A stretch of 50,867 bases of DNA from Allosalinactinospora lopnorensis (GCF_000981225.1 NZ_LAJC01000040.1:1-50867), one strand, 5' to 3'. Counted from the stretch's first letter, positions 1 to 8,255 are shown. Notes: generated by a model from the sequence alone, not told the origin. Program-made: numbers and translations.

Positions 1-1
1 C

Positions 2-1912
2 GGCGAGGCCCCGCCGGTGCCCGCGGCCGCCCCGGCCGCGGCCCCGCAGTCCGGTCCGGTCCGGCACAGCTACCTGAGCCGTATCGAGGTCCAGGGGTTC
101 CGCGGTATCGGTCCTCCGGCCGCGCTGGACTTCCCGCCGACCCCCGGGCTGACCGTCATCGTCGGGCGCAACGGTTCGGGCAAGTCCAGCTTCGCCGAGG
201 CGGCCGAGGCCGCCCTCACTGGACGCAACCTCCGCTGGGACGCGATGCCCACGGCGTGGCGCGACGGTTGGCGCAACCTGCACTACGAGGAGCACACCGA
301 GGCCACCATCGACCTGATGCTGTCCGGCGACACCGTTCCGACCCGCGTCACCCGGACCTGGACCGGCGACAGCGTGCGCTCGGCCCGTGGCGCGGTCGAG
401 TGGCCTTCCGGTGAGACGACCACGCTGCGCGGCCTGGGGTGGGAGGCAGAGCTCGGACGCTACCGCCCGTTCCTCTCCTACGACGAGCTCGGGCGGGCTG
501 TCACCGGGCGCGCCGCCGAGCTCTACGACACGCTCACCGCCCTGCTCGGCATCACCGAGTTGGCCGAGGCCGAGCGCCGCCTGGCCAGGATGTGCGACAA
601 GCTGGCCAAACAGCGCGACCGCCCCAACCAGGACCTTCCCCACTTGGTCGAGCGGCTGCGCGAGAGCGGCGATCCGCGCGCCGCGCGGGCCGTGGAGGTC
701 CTGACCGCCCCGTCCATCGACCTCGACCGGCTGGGGAGCATCGCCGCCGACAACGGCCCCGCCGATCCCGGGCAGCAGGTGGTGCTGCGCCGGCTGCGGC
801 GGCTCTCGGTGCCCGAGCGCGCCATCCTCACCGATGTCGTCAACGAGCTGCGCGGTGCCGCCATGGAACTCGCCATGGCCGCCGGAACCAAGGGCGACCG
901 CGCCCGGGGTATCGTGGAGCTGCTCCGGCAGGCGCTGGAGCATCATCGCCGGCACCCCACCGACTCCGACTGCCCCACCTGCGGTACCAGCGAGGCGTTC
1001 GGTCCGGGATGGGCGGCGAAGGCCAAGGCGCAGATCGCCGCTCTTGAGCCGTCGGCCGCCACCGCGGCCGCCGCCTACCAGCGCGCCGACGCCGCCCGCG
1101 ACCAGGCCCGGTTCCTGATGGCCCCGATGCCGTCCTGGCTGCCCGCCGACAGCGAGCTCGGCCGCGTCTGGGCGGAGTGGGAGGCTGGGGCCCAGCTCAC
1201 CGATCTGGGAGAGCTGGCCGATCACATCGAGGCCGTTGGGCGCAAGCTGCGTTCCACGGCCAACGCCGCGCGCAAGGCGGCCGGAGCGCGCCTGGAGGAC
1301 CCCACGGACGGCTGGGCGGAGCTGGCCGAGCAGCTTTCGGCGTGGATCGACGACGCCCGCAGGTCAATGCGCGCCAGTGAGACCCTGCATCCCGCCGAGC
1401 AGGCCCTGCGCTGGCTCACCGAACAGGCGCGGGAGATCCGGGCCGAGCGGCTGCACCCGCTCGCGGCGCAGGCCGAGCAGGTCTGGCACCTGCTGCGCCA
1501 GGAACGCTACATCGACCTGGAAGCACTGCGCCTGGTCGGGCGGGGGACACAGCGCCGGGTGGCGGTGGACGTCGCCGTCGACGGAGCCGAGAGCGACGCC
1601 AACTCGCCCGGGCTGCTCAGCCAGGGAGAGTTCCAGGCGCTCGCACTGTCGATCTGCCTGCCGCGCACGATGGTCCCCGGAAATCCGTTCGGCTTCCTCG
1701 TGCTGGACGATCCCGTGCAGGCCATGGACACCGAGACCGTCGAAGGGCTGTCGAGTGTGCTCGCGGAGGTGGGGCGGTACCGGCAACTCGTCGTTTTCAC
1801 CCACGACACCCGGTTGCCCGACGCGCTGCAGCGGTTGGGGCTGCCCGCGACGATCCGCTCCCTCCACCGGGACTCGATGTCCAACGTCCGGGTGACCGGC
1901 TACGGGGACTGA
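2..1912 (+). CDS. SMC/RecF/Rad50-like AAA ATPase (5' end outside window)
   Basis: The reading frame is open to the left edge, so the N-terminus is probably missing; a GTG at 17 is the first internal start. Numbering from that GTG: Walker A GRNGSGKS at residues 50-57, a CPTC motif at 319-322 inside a long Ala/Arg/Glu-rich helical stretch, an ABC signature LSQGE at 534-538, Walker B FLVLDDP with D564/D565, and a switch histidine in VVFTHD. This order (N-terminal P-loop, helical middle with CxxC, C-terminal signature and Walker B) is that of SMC, RecF and Rad50/SbcC ATPases. The short arm and CxxC resemble a reduced Rad50 zinc hook. Role in DNA repair, segregation or defence cannot be decided from sequence. 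The next features downstream are a promoter and tRNA genes, so it is probably the last gene of its unit. Confidence 0.8.
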   Translation, partial: GEAPPVPAAAPAAAPQSGPVRHSYLSRIEVQGFRGIGPPAALDFPPTPGLTVIVGRNGSGKSSFAEAAEAALTGRNLRWDAMPTAWRDGWRNLHYEEHTEATIDLMLSGDTVPTRVTRTWTGDSVRSARGAVEWPSGETTTLRGLGWEAELGRYRPFLSYDELGRAVTGRAAELYDTLTALLGITELAEAERRLARMCDKLAKQRDRPNQDLPHLVERLRESGDPRAARAVEVLTAPSIDLDRLGSIAADNGPADPGQQVVLRRLRRLSVPERAILTDVVNELRGAAMELAMAAGTKGDRARGIVELLRQALEHHRRHPTDSDCPTCGTSEAFGPGWAAKAKAQIAALEPSAATAAAAYQRADAARDQARFLMAPMPSWLPADSELGRVWAEWEAGAQLTDLGELADHIEAVGRKLRSTANAARKAAGARLEDPTDGWAELAEQLSAWIDDARRSMRASETLHPAEQALRWLTEQAREIRAERLHPLAAQAEQVWHLLRQERYIDLEALRLVGRGTQRRVAVDVAVDGAESDANSPGLLSQGEFQALALSICLPRTMVPGNPFGFLVLDDPVQAMDTETVEGLSSVLAEVGRYRQLVVFTHDTRLPDALQRLGLPATIRSLHRDSMSNVRVTGYGD

Positions 1913-1971
1913 GCACCGGAGGCGCGCGACGCGGGTGCCGTTGGAGGCGCAGCGCGGCCCGGAGTCCCGAT

Positions 1972-2002
1972 TTGGCAGAGCACCCCGCGGGGGCTGTATA
2001 GT
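1972..2002 (+). promoter_or_regulatory. Candidate promoter for tRNA-Thr
   Basis: TTGGCA (1972-1977) and TATAGT (1997-2002) are separated by 19 nt. The -10 box is a good match to the housekeeping sigma consensus and lies about 50 nt before the tRNA. The spacer is slightly long. Confidence 0.5.
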
Positions 2003-2050
2003 CGTGACCAACGCGGAGGGCGGATCCCGGAGCGGGTTCCCCGGAGGCGT

Positions 2051-2123
2051 GCCCCTTTAGCTCAGTCGGCAGAGCGTCTCCATGGTAAGGAGAAGGTCTA
2101 CGGTTCGATTCCGTAAAGGGGCT
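2051..2123 (+). tRNA. tRNA-Thr (anticodon GGT)
   Basis: A full cloverleaf can be drawn. The acceptor arm GCCCCTT pairs with AAGGGGC, followed by discriminator T and an encoded CCA at 2124-2126. The D arm is GCTC..GAGC. The anticodon arm TCTCC/GGAGA holds the loop ATGGTAA with anticodon GGT, and the T arm contains GGTTCGATTCC. It decodes ACC/ACU. Confidence 0.95.
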
Positions 2124-2238
2124 CCACCACTTGATGAGGTTCCGATTCACTCAGGTGGGTGGTCGGCGGAAATCTCGTCCGCCGGTCTGACCGGGTTCCG
2201 GTATCCTCCCCGAGAGTGGTCCGGATGTCCCGGAGCGA

Positions 2239-2311
2239 GGCGGGGTAGCTCAGTCGGTAGAGCAAGCGGCTCATAATCGCTGTGTCGTCGGTTCAAGTCC
2301 GGCCCCCGCTA
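2239..2311 (+). tRNA. tRNA-Met (anticodon CAT, elongator)
   Basis: The acceptor strand GGCGGGG pairs with CCCCGCT (G-U at the end pair). T8-A9 and the D arm GCTC..GAGC follow. The anticodon arm AGCGG/TCGCT holds the loop CTCATAA with anticodon CAT, and the T loop contains GGTTCAAGTCC. The first pair is a wobble pair and there is no run of three G-C pairs in the anticodon stem, so it is the elongator type, not the initiator. The 3' CCA is not encoded (ACTA follows). rpmG lies 90 nt downstream. Confidence 0.93.
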
Positions 2312-2401
2312 CTACCTGCGCGACCCCTGGCCCTGAACGAATCAGGGGTCTTCGTGGGTCTTTTGTAGTGTCCAAGTCTTCCAGCAGAAAGGCACTCCGA
2401 C

Positions 2402-2566
2402 GTGGCTACCACTGACGTGAGGCCGAAGATCACCTTGGCGTGCCAGGAGTGCAAGCACCGCAACTACATCACGCGTAAGAACCGCCGGAACAACCCCGAC
2501 CGCCTTACGCTGAAGAAGTTCTGCCCCAACTGCCGGTCGCACTCCGAGCACCGCGAGACTCGCTAG
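2402..2566 (+). CDS. rpmG: 50S ribosomal protein L33 (zinc-ribbon form)
   Basis: This GTG-initiated frame encodes 54 aa beginning (M)[10 protein letters not shown] and ending EHRETR. It carries two zinc-ribbon pairs, CQEC and CPNC, marking the C+ form of L33, a small protein near the E site of the large subunit. Size and basic composition fit the family. It follows the Thr and Met tRNAs and precedes hadA-hadB-murB. A perfect inverted repeat 66 nt after the stop probably ends its transcript. Confidence 0.95.
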   Translation: MATTDVRPKITLACQECKHRNYITRKNRRNNPDRLTLKKFCPNCRSHSEHRETR

Positions 2567-2631
2567 AACCCGCGGCGGACCGGCCCGGCGGCCCGCCGGG
2601 TCCGGGACCGGACCGGCGTTCATGCGCATCC

Positions 2632-2661
2632 AGCCCAGTGAGCGGTACCGCTCACTGGGCT
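2632..2661 (+). terminator. Perfect 30-nt inverted repeat after rpmG
   Basis: A 15-bp self-complementary arm beginning AGCCCAGTGAGCGG is centred on the TA of GGTACC. There is no T tract, so it would be the U-less hairpin type common in actinomycetes. It separates rpmG from hadA. Confidence 0.6.
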
Positions 2662-2728
2662 ATGAGTGTGTGGTGCTCCGGTCGTGTTGGGGCGGCAGTG
2701 ACCGGATACGCGGCGTGAGAGGGACTGC

Positions 2729-3199
2729 ATGGCGATCAACCGTGATTTTCTGGGGCGGGAGTACCGGGCCCCGGAACCCTATGAGGTGACCCGGGGCAAG
2801 ATCCGGGAGTTCGCCGAGGCGATCCAGGACCCGACCCCGATCTACAGCGACACGGCCACGGCCAGGGCCGCCGGGTACACCGACGTCATCGCGCCGCCGA
2901 CGTTCCCCATCATCCTGGGCATGGCGGGCGCGGGGCAGGCGATCGTCGACCCCGAGCTGCGCCTCGACTTCTCGATGGTGGTCCACCGCGAACAGCGCTT
3001 CCGCTACAGCCGCCCCATGGAGGCGGGTGACCTCGTGGAGTGCGTCACCCGCATCTCCGACATCAAGGCGCTCGGCGGCAACGAGCTCATGACGCTCGAC
3101 AGCGAGATGCTCACCGTCGACGGTGAGCACATCGTCACCGCCGTCAACACGCTCGTCGTGCGCGGCGGGGCCGAGGACGACGGCACCGCGGGGCGGTAG
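2729..3199 (+). CDS. hadA: FAS1-like/MaoC dehydratase, HadA-type subunit
   Basis: The 156-aa protein starts MAINRDFLGREY at an ATG preceded by GAGGG. Features are the N-terminal MaoC/hot-dog region with REFAEAIQDPTPIY and APPTFP (near residues 52-60), and a later beta-rich half with HREQRFRYSRPM. In mycobacterial HadAB the HadA subunit binds the acyl chain and HadB supplies the catalytic Asp/His. Here too the GDFxxIH catalytic motif is absent and is present in the next gene. Likely role: a subunit of the (3R)-hydroxyacyl-ACP dehydratase of type II fatty-acid synthesis, in the cytoplasm. hadB follows after 20 nt, so co-translation is likely. The symbol is by analogy; it could serve another hydroxyacyl thioester dehydratase. 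Confidence 0.82.
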   Translation: MAINRDFLGREYRAPEPYEVTRGKIREFAEAIQDPTPIYSDTATARAAGYTDVIAPPTFPIILGMAGAGQAIVDPELRLDFSMVVHREQRFRYSRPMEAGDLVECVTRISDIKALGGNELMTLDSEMLTVDGEHIVTAVNTLVVRGGAEDDGTAGR

Positions 3200-3219
3200 C
3201 GGAAGAAGGGGACCTGTTC

Positions 3220-3648
3220 ATGACAGCCACAATCAAGTACGCCGACGTCGAGGTGGGCGAGGAGCTGCCCGAGCAGACCTACCCGGTGCGGCGGCTCGAT
3301 CTCATCCGCTACGCGGGGGCTTCCGGGGACTTCAACGAGATCCACTGGAACGAGCGCGTCGCCAAGTCGGTCGGCCTGCCGAACGTGATCGCCCACGGCA
3401 TGTTCACCATGGCCGAAACGGGGCGTTACATCACCGACTGGGTCGGCGACCCCGGAGCGATCGTCGAGTTCGGTGTGCGCTTCTCCGCCCCCGTCGTGGT
3501 GCCCGACGACGACAAGGGGGCCGAGGTCACCGTGAGCGGCGTCATCAAGAAGAAGCTCGACGACAACCAGGTCGTGGTGGCCATCACCGCGCGCTCCAAA
3601 GGAGTGAAGGTACTGGGTGGCTCCACCGCCGTCGTCCGACTCGCCTAA
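3220..3648 (+). CDS. hadB: MaoC-family dehydratase, HadB-type catalytic subunit
   Basis: This 142-aa single hot-dog protein begins with ATG after GAAGGGG. The hydratase-2 motif is clear: YAGASGDFNEIHWN, with D37 and H42 as the expected catalytic pair, then GLPNVIAHGMF. Its length matches MaoC/HadB proteins. With the upstream HadA-like subunit it should form the heterodimer that removes water from (3R)-hydroxyacyl-ACP in fatty-acid elongation. The order rpmG-hadA-hadB-murB is, as I recall, common in actinomycetes. Function is well supported at family level; the exact substrate chain length cannot be read from sequence. Confidence 0.85.
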   Translation: MTATIKYADVEVGEELPEQTYPVRRLDLIRYAGASGDFNEIHWNERVAKSVGLPNVIAHGMFTMAETGRYITDWVGDPGAIVEFGVRFSAPVVVPDDDKGAEVTVSGVIKKKLDDNQVVVAITARSKGVKVLGGSTAVVRLA

Positions 3649-3710
3649 TCCGTCCCGTAGTCGGCCGTGCTCGCGCCGGCTCCGGCCTCCCGTCCCACCA
3701 GAGGTGCCCC

Positions 3711-4790
3711 GTGACCACTGCTCCCGTCCACGACGTCCCGTTGGCCGACTACACCACGCTCGGCCTCGGTGGTCCCGCGGCCCGGTTCGTCACCGCCCGC
3801 GATACCGAGGAACTGGTCAGTGCCGTGGCGGCGGCCGACAGCGTCGGTGAGCCGGTGCTCCTAATCGGCAGCGGCAGCAACCTCGTCATCGGCGACGACG
3901 GCTTCCCCGGGACGGTCGTGCACGTGGACTCCCAGGGGGTGCGCCTGACACCGGTCGGCCCGGCCGGACGCGGCCGGGTGCAGCTGCGCGTGAGCGCGGG
4001 GGCGGAGTGGGACACCCTCGTGGAGTACAGCATCGCCGAAGGGCTCAACGGTCTGGAGTTCCTCTCCGGGATCCCCGGCCGGGTCGGCTCCACCCCCATC
4101 CAGAACGTCGGCGCCTACGGCCAGGAGGTCAGCGAGACCATCGCGGAGGTGCTGGTCTACGACCGGCGCACCGGTGAGCGGCGCGTCATGGCCGGCGATG
4201 AGTGCGGCTTCACCTACCGCAACAGCATCTTCAAAGGTGACGACCGCTACGTCGTCTGCGAGGTGGTGTTCGAGCTCACGCGTGCCCACCGGAGCCGCCC
4301 CGTCCGCTATGCGGAGGTCGCCCGGACGCTGGGGGCCAGGATCGGCGACCAGGTGCCGCTGGCGGAGGCGCGCGACGTCGTACTGCGGCTGCGCAGGAGC
4401 AAGGGCATGGTGCTCGATCCCGGCGACCCTGACACGCGTAGCGCGGGCTCCTTCTTCACCAACCCCGTCCTGGGTCCCGAAGAGTTCACCGAGTTCGGTA
4501 AGCGCGTCGCGGAACGGCTCGGACCGGACGTGGAACCGCCGGCCCATCCGGACGGGACCGGCCGCGTCAAGCTGTCCGCCGCGTGGCTGATCGAGCACGC
4601 CGGATTCGGCAAGGGCTACGGTCGCGGCCCGGCCCGGATCTCCACCAAGCACACCCTCGCGCTGACCAACCCGGGAGGCGCCACAACGGCCGACCTGCTC
4701 GAACTGGCCCGCGAGGTGCGCGCCGGCGTCGCCGAGGTGTTCGGGGTGACCCTGGTGAACGAGCCCGTAATGGTGGGCGCCGGCCTTTGA
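3711..4790 (+). CDS. murB: UDP-N-acetylenolpyruvoylglucosamine reductase
   Basis: This 359-aa flavoenzyme reduces UDP-GlcNAc-enolpyruvate to UDP-MurNAc with NADPH, in the cytoplasmic phase of peptidoglycan synthesis. FAD-binding motifs are GSGSNLVIGDDGF (about 53-65) and SGIPGRVGSTPIQNVGAYGQ (119-138). YRNSIFK (169-175) and RSAGSFFTNP (243-252) carry the substrate arginine R170 and the catalytic serine S247. The GTG at 3711 was chosen because AGAGG lies just upstream and the product starts TTAPVHDVPLADYTTLGLGG, like the family. The frame is open back to 3123, but that part overlaps hadB and reads as out-of-frame Arg/Ala-rich sequence. Confidence 0.95.
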   Translation: MTTAPVHDVPLADYTTLGLGGPAARFVTARDTEELVSAVAAADSVGEPVLLIGSGSNLVIGDDGFPGTVVHVDSQGVRLTPVGPAGRGRVQLRVSAGAEWDTLVEYSIAEGLNGLEFLSGIPGRVGSTPIQNVGAYGQEVSETIAEVLVYDRRTGERRVMAGDECGFTYRNSIFKGDDRYVVCEVVFELTRAHRSRPVRYAEVARTLGARIGDQVPLAEARDVVLRLRRSKGMVLDPGDPDTRSAGSFFTNPVLGPEEFTEFGKRVAERLGPDVEPPAHPDGTGRVKLSAAWLIEHAGFGKGYGRGPARISTKHTLALTNPGGATTADLLELAREVRAGVAEVFGVTLVNEPVMVGAGL

Positions 4791-4874
4791 GGTAGGCCCG
4801 GGAAGTAATTGTTTTCGGTGTGCCGAACTCCTTTATTGGGAAAGTCCATTGAAATCGATTGCGGCGCCGATAAA

Positions 4875-4902
4875 TTGCGTGCCGCCAATTCTCTGCTAAA
4901 GT
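4875..4902 (+). promoter_or_regulatory. Promoter of the riboswitch/GDT1 transcript
   Basis: TTGCGT (4875-4880) and TAAAGT (4897-4902) are 16 nt apart in an unusually AT-rich stretch (about 4801-4911). Transcription would begin near 4909, almost exactly at the 5' base of the riboswitch. That agreement supports the call. Confidence 0.55.
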
Positions 4903-4910
4903 CGAATTTA

Positions 4911-5011
4911 GCGAAGGGGAGTAGTCCCGAATCGTGCGATCGACAGACTGGCCGGCGTAAAGCAGGCCCGGTCGCACGGGCCTGGGGTTTTCCGGGCGGA
5001 CGAGACCTTTG
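4911..5011 (+). ncRNA. yybP-ykoY (Mn2+) riboswitch
   Basis: The 5' conserved block GAAGGGGAGTAG (4913-4924) and the 3' block GGACGAGACCTTTG (4998-5011) are the hallmarks of the yybP-ykoY family. P1 forms between CGAAGG (4912-4917) and CCTTTG (5006-5011, one wobble). Internal helices use AGGCCCG..CGGGCCT. This class senses Mn2+ and commonly controls manganese exporters and TMEM165/GDT1-type proteins, and such a gene follows 85 nt downstream. Confidence 0.85.
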
Positions 5012-5059
5012 ATCCGGCAGGCAGCGCCTGCGGGTCGGAGTGTCGTTCCCGCTTTTCGC

Positions 5060-5091
5060 CTCCGCCCTGCGGGCTGAAACGACGGGTGGAG
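5060..5091 (+). promoter_or_regulatory. SD-sequestering hairpin (putative expression platform)
   Basis: CTCCGCCC (5060-5067) can pair with GGGTGGAG (5084-5091) over 8 bp with one G-U pair. GGTGGAG is the only plausible Shine-Dalgarno of the GTG start at 5097. This suggests translational control by the upstream riboswitch. The switching itself is inferred, not seen. Confidence 0.5.
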
Positions 5092-5096
5092 ACTCT

Positions 5097-5687
5097 GTGG
5101 AATTCCTCATTGTGCTGGCGGTGGGCACCGGGGCTATTTTCGTCGCCGAAATGGGTGACAAGACCCAGCTCGTCGCGATGTCCCTGGCGACGCGCTACCG
5201 GCCCCTGACCGTACTGCTCGGCATCACGACGGCGACCTTCGCGGTACACGCCATCAGCGTTCTCGTCGCCGAGGTTCTGGGGCTGGCGCTTCCCACCGCC
5301 TGGATCACGCTCGCCGCCGGGGTCTCCTTCCTCGTCTTCGGCGCCTGGACGCTGCGCGGCGACGAGCTCAGCGACAGGGACGAGGAGCGCGCGGCCTCCA
5401 GGCGCATCCGGTCCGGTTTCCTCACCGTGTGCGCGGTCTTCTTCGTCGCGGAGCTCGGCGACAAGACGATGCTGGCCACGATCGCCGTCGGCACCCAGTA
5501 CCACTGGCTGCCGGTGTGGCTCGGGTCCACCCTGGGTATGGTGCTCGCCGACGCCATCGCGATCGCGCTCGGCGCCGTCCTCGGCAAGAAGCTCCCCGAG
5601 AGGGCGGTGCAGCTCGGCGCGGCGATCGCCTTCTTCGCCGCGGGAGCGGTGATGACCTTCCAGGGCGTGCGGATGGTGGCGATCTGA
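5097..5687 (+). CDS. TMEM165/GDT1-family transporter (Mn2+/Ca2+ export)
   Basis: This 196-aa protein is nearly all hydrophobic, with about six membrane segments. It carries the two signature motifs of the UPF0016/GDT1 family, EMGDKTQ (residues 18-24) and ELGDKTM (119-125), one per three-helix half, as expected for an inverted repeat. Members move Mn2+ or Ca2+ across membranes. The yybP-ykoY riboswitch in its leader argues for manganese export. The GTG at 5097 is preceded by GGTGGAG, while an in-frame GTG at 5040 lies inside the regulatory leader. The convergent neighbour starts 43 nt past the stop. Confidence 0.88.
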   Translation: MEFLIVLAVGTGAIFVAEMGDKTQLVAMSLATRYRPLTVLLGITTATFAVHAISVLVAEVLGLALPTAWITLAAGVSFLVFGAWTLRGDELSDRDEERAASRRIRSGFLTVCAVFFVAELGDKTMLATIAVGTQYHWLPVWLGSTLGMVLADAIAIALGAVLGKKLPERAVQLGAAIAFFAAGAVMTFQGVRMVAI

Positions 5688-5730
5688 GTCTCCGGGCCTT
5701 TGCCGCCCGTGTGGCGGACTCTCTCCCGGC

Positions 5731-6756
5731 TCACTCGACCGGTGGGGCCGCCAGCCAGGCGTCGATTCCTGCCAGCAGCTCCTTCTTCAGCGCGTCGGGC
5801 GCGGTCGAGCCGTTGACCGACATCCGGGCCAGCAGTGCCAGCTCGTTGTCGGAGAAGCCGAACACCGAGCGGGCGATCTCGTACTGCTCGGCCAGCCGGG
5901 GCCCGAACAGCAGCGGGTCATCGGCGCCCAGGGCGATGGGCGCCCCCGCGTCGAACAGTCGGCGCAGCGGTACGTGCCCGATCTCTTCGACCACCCCCAG
6001 ACTCACATTGGAGGTGGGGCAGACCTCCAGCGTGACCTCCTGGGTGGCGATCCGCTCCACCAGGTAGGGGTCCTCGATCGCGCGTACGCCGTGGCCAAGG
6101 CGATCGGCCGACAGCTCGTCCAGGCACTCCCGCACGCTCCGGGGGCCGTGGAGCTCGCCCCCGTGCGGGGCCGACACCAGCTCGGCGCGCCGCGCGATCC
6201 GGAACGCCCCCTCGAATTCCAGGGCCCGCCCCCGCCGCTCATCGTTGTTCAGCCCGAACGCGCCCACGCCGCGACCGCTGTACTGCGCCGCGAGCCGGGC
6301 CAGCGCCTTGGCGTCGAGCGGGTGCTTGGTGCGGTTGGCCGCGACCATGATCCCGATACCGACTCCGGTATCGCGCTCGGCCGTCCGAGCCGCGTCCAAG
6401 ATGAGTTCGAGCGTGGCGGTGAGGCCGTCGAAACGCGAGGCGTAGCCGCTGGGATCCACCTGGATCTCCAGCCACCCCGAGCCGGCGGAGCGCTCGTCCT
6501 CGGTCGCCTCCCGCATCAGGCGGTAGATGTCCTCGGGCCGCTGCAGCACCGAACGGGCGATGTCGTAGAGACGCTGGAACCGGAACCAGCCGCGCTCGTC
6601 CGTTGCCCGCAGTTTCGGCGGCCACTCCTCCACCAGGGCGTGTGGCAGGTGCACACCGCGCTCGCGGGCGAGCTCGACCAGGGTGGTGTGCCGCATGGAA
6701 CCGGTGAAGTGCTGGTGCAGGTGGGCCTTTGGAAGCCGGGCGATGGGGCGGTGCAT
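5731..6756 (-). CDS. add: Adenosine deaminase family protein
   Basis: This 341-aa TIM-barrel amidohydrolase converts adenosine to inosine in purine salvage, in the cytoplasm. Metal and active-site motifs are KAHLHQHFTGS (H12, H14), SAPHGGELHGP, DRLGHGVRAIED, EVCPTSNVSLG and LGADDPLLFG. These supply the conserved His, Glu, His and Asp residues. The N-terminal HLHQHFTGS variant marks an actinomycete subgroup, so adenine or another nucleoside as substrate cannot be excluded. The ATG lacks a strong SD. It lies downstream of the aminotransferase on the same strand but is separated from it by a strong terminator, so it probably has its own promoter. Confidence 0.88.
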   Translation of the reverse strand: MHRPIARLPKAHLHQHFTGSMRHTTLVELARERGVHLPHALVEEWPPKLRATDERGWFRFQRLYDIARSVLQRPEDIYRLMREATEDERSAGSGWLEIQVDPSGYASRFDGLTATLELILDAARTAERDTGVGIGIMVAANRTKHPLDAKALARLAAQYSGRGVGAFGLNNDERRGRALEFEGAFRIARRAELVSAPHGGELHGPRSVRECLDELSADRLGHGVRAIEDPYLVERIATQEVTLEVCPTSNVSLGVVEEIGHVPLRRLFDAGAPIALGADDPLLFGPRLAEQYEIARSVFGFSDNELALLARMSVNGSTAPDALKKELLAGIDAWLAAPPVE

Positions 6757-6801
6757 GACACAAGGGTGCCTTAAGAGCGCTCGTGTCGCCTAAGGCGGCG
6801 G

Positions 6802-6849
6802 AGAAAAACACGATCGCCCGGAACGGCCGCCGTTCCGGGCGATCGTGTT
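6802..6849 (-). terminator. Intrinsic terminator after aspC
   Basis: A 20-bp stem (6807-6826 with 6830-6849) is capped by a 3-nt loop. Read on the minus strand it is followed by TTTTT, so it is a classical Rho-independent terminator 14 nt after the aspC stop. Confidence 0.85.
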
Positions 6850-6862
6850 CGGGCCGGTGGTG

Positions 6863-8071
6863 CTACTGCGCCTCGTTCAGCAGCTTCTGGATGCGGCCCA
6901 CACCTTCGGCCAGGTTGGAGTCGCCCAGCGCGTAGGACATCCGCAGGTATCCCGGGGTGCCGAACGCCTCACCGGGGACGACGGCGACCTCCGCCTGTTC
7001 CAGGATCACCTCGGCGAGCTCGGCGGAGGTCTGCGGGCGCTGCCCGCGGATCTCCCTGCCGAGCACGTTCTTGACCGAGGGGTAGGCGTAGAACGCCCCT
7101 TGGGGCTCCGGACAGATGACGCCGGGGATCTCGTTCAGCATCCGGACGATGGTCTGCCGGCGCCGGTCGAAGGCGGCGCGCATCTCGGCCACGGCGCTCA
7201 GGTCGCCGGAGACCGCGGCCAGAGCGGCGGCCTGGGAGACGTTGGCGACGTTCGACGTGGCGTGCGACTGCAGGTTCCCGGCGGCCTTGACGACGTCCTG
7301 GGGGCCGGCGATCCACCCGACGCGCCAGCCCGTCATCGCATAGGTCTTGGCGACACCGTTGACGACGACGGTCCGCTCGGCGAGTTCGGGCACCTCCACC
7401 GGAATGGAGCTGAAGCGCGCGTCGCCGTAGACCAGGTGCTCGTAGATCTCGTCGGTGAGGACCCAGAGCCCGTTGTCCTGTGCCCACTGCCCGATCTCGC
7501 GGACCTGCTCCGGCGGGTAGACGGCGCCGGTGGGGTTCGAGGGGGAGACGAACAGCAGGATCTTGGTCCGGGCGGTGCGCGCCGCCTCCAGTTGCTCGAC
7601 GGCGGCGAGGTAGCCGGTCGATTCGTCGGTCACCACGTAGGAGGGAACGCCGCCGGCCAGCTTGATGGACTCCGGGTAGGTGGTCCAGTAGGGGGCGATG
7701 ACGATGACCTCGTCGCCCGGGTCGAGCAACGTGGCGAACGCCTCGTAGACGGCCTGCTTGCCGCCGTTGGTCACCAGGATCTGGCCCGGCTCCACCCGGT
7801 AGCCGGAGTCGCGCAGGGTCTTGGCCGCGATTGCCTCCTTGAGCTCCGGCAGGCCGCCGGCCGGGGTGTAGCGGTGGAAGCGGGGCTCGTGGCAGGCCTT
7901 CGCCGCGGCCTCGACGATGTAGTCGGGTGTCGGGAAGTCGGGCTCCCCGGCGCCGAAGCCGATGACGGGACGCCCGGCCGCCTTCATGGCCTTGGCCTTG
8001 GCGTCCACGGCCAGTGTCGCTGACTCGGAAATGCCGCCGATGCGTGCGGAGATGCGAGGTCGCTCAGTCAT
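6863..8071 (-). CDS. aspC: Class I/II aminotransferase, aspartate aminotransferase Ib type
   Basis: This 402-aa PLP enzyme starts [20 protein letters not shown], matching the usual family start. Motifs are [12 protein letters not shown] (39-50), [14 protein letters not shown] (176-189), [10 protein letters not shown] (206-215) and the Schiff-base lysine K242 in [14 protein letters not shown]. It interconverts aspartate and oxaloacetate with 2-oxoglutarate/glutamate; some relatives also use prephenate. An earlier in-frame ATG at 8200 would add 43 residues of unlikely sequence. No SD is visible; CATAGT ends about 5 nt before the ATG, so a leaderless transcript is possible. It is transcribed divergently from tRNA-Trp-secE-nusG, which I recall as typical of actinomycetes. 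Confidence 0.9.
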   Translation of the reverse strand: MTERPRISARIGGISESATLAVDAKAKAMKAAGRPVIGFGAGEPDFPTPDYIVEAAAKACHEPRFHRYTPAGGLPELKEAIAAKTLRDSGYRVEPGQILVTNGGKQAVYEAFATLLDPGDEVIVIAPYWTTYPESIKLAGGVPSYVVTDESTGYLAAVEQLEAARTARTKILLFVSPSNPTGAVYPPEQVREIGQWAQDNGLWVLTDEIYEHLVYGDARFSSIPVEVPELAERTVVVNGVAKTYAMTGWRVGWIAGPQDVVKAAGNLQSHATSNVANVSQAAALAAVSGDLSAVAEMRAAFDRRRQTIVRMLNEIPGVICPEPQGAFYAYPSVKNVLGREIRGQRPQTSAELAEVILEQAEVAVVPGEAFGTPGYLRMSYALGDSNLAEGVGRIQKLLNEAQ

Positions 8072-8175
8072 GTTCACTATGCTTGCATGAGGTGTCGAGT
8101 GGCTTTCCCGGCATGCGGGGGTGCCGCCGGTGCCGAACCGTCGGCAGGGCCCTCCGGCAGGCCGGAGCGGCCGGG

Positions 8176-8205
8176 TTGGTGCTAGGCGGGGATAGGGCAT
8201 AGACT
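8176..8205 (+). promoter_or_regulatory. Candidate distal promoter for tRNA-Trp-secE
   Basis: TTGGTG (8176-8181) and TAGACT (8200-8205) are 18 nt apart in the divergent aspC/tRNA-Trp region. Confidence 0.4.
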
Positions 8206-8255
8206 TCTTTGACCGATGGTGAGGTCACCTCAACGGGTGTGTGCCCGATAATGGC

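Noticed and set aside
3123-4790. Longer, 555-aa version of MurB
   Set aside because: The extra 196 residues overlap hadB out of frame and look like shifted coding sequence; GTG 3711 has an SD and matches the family start.
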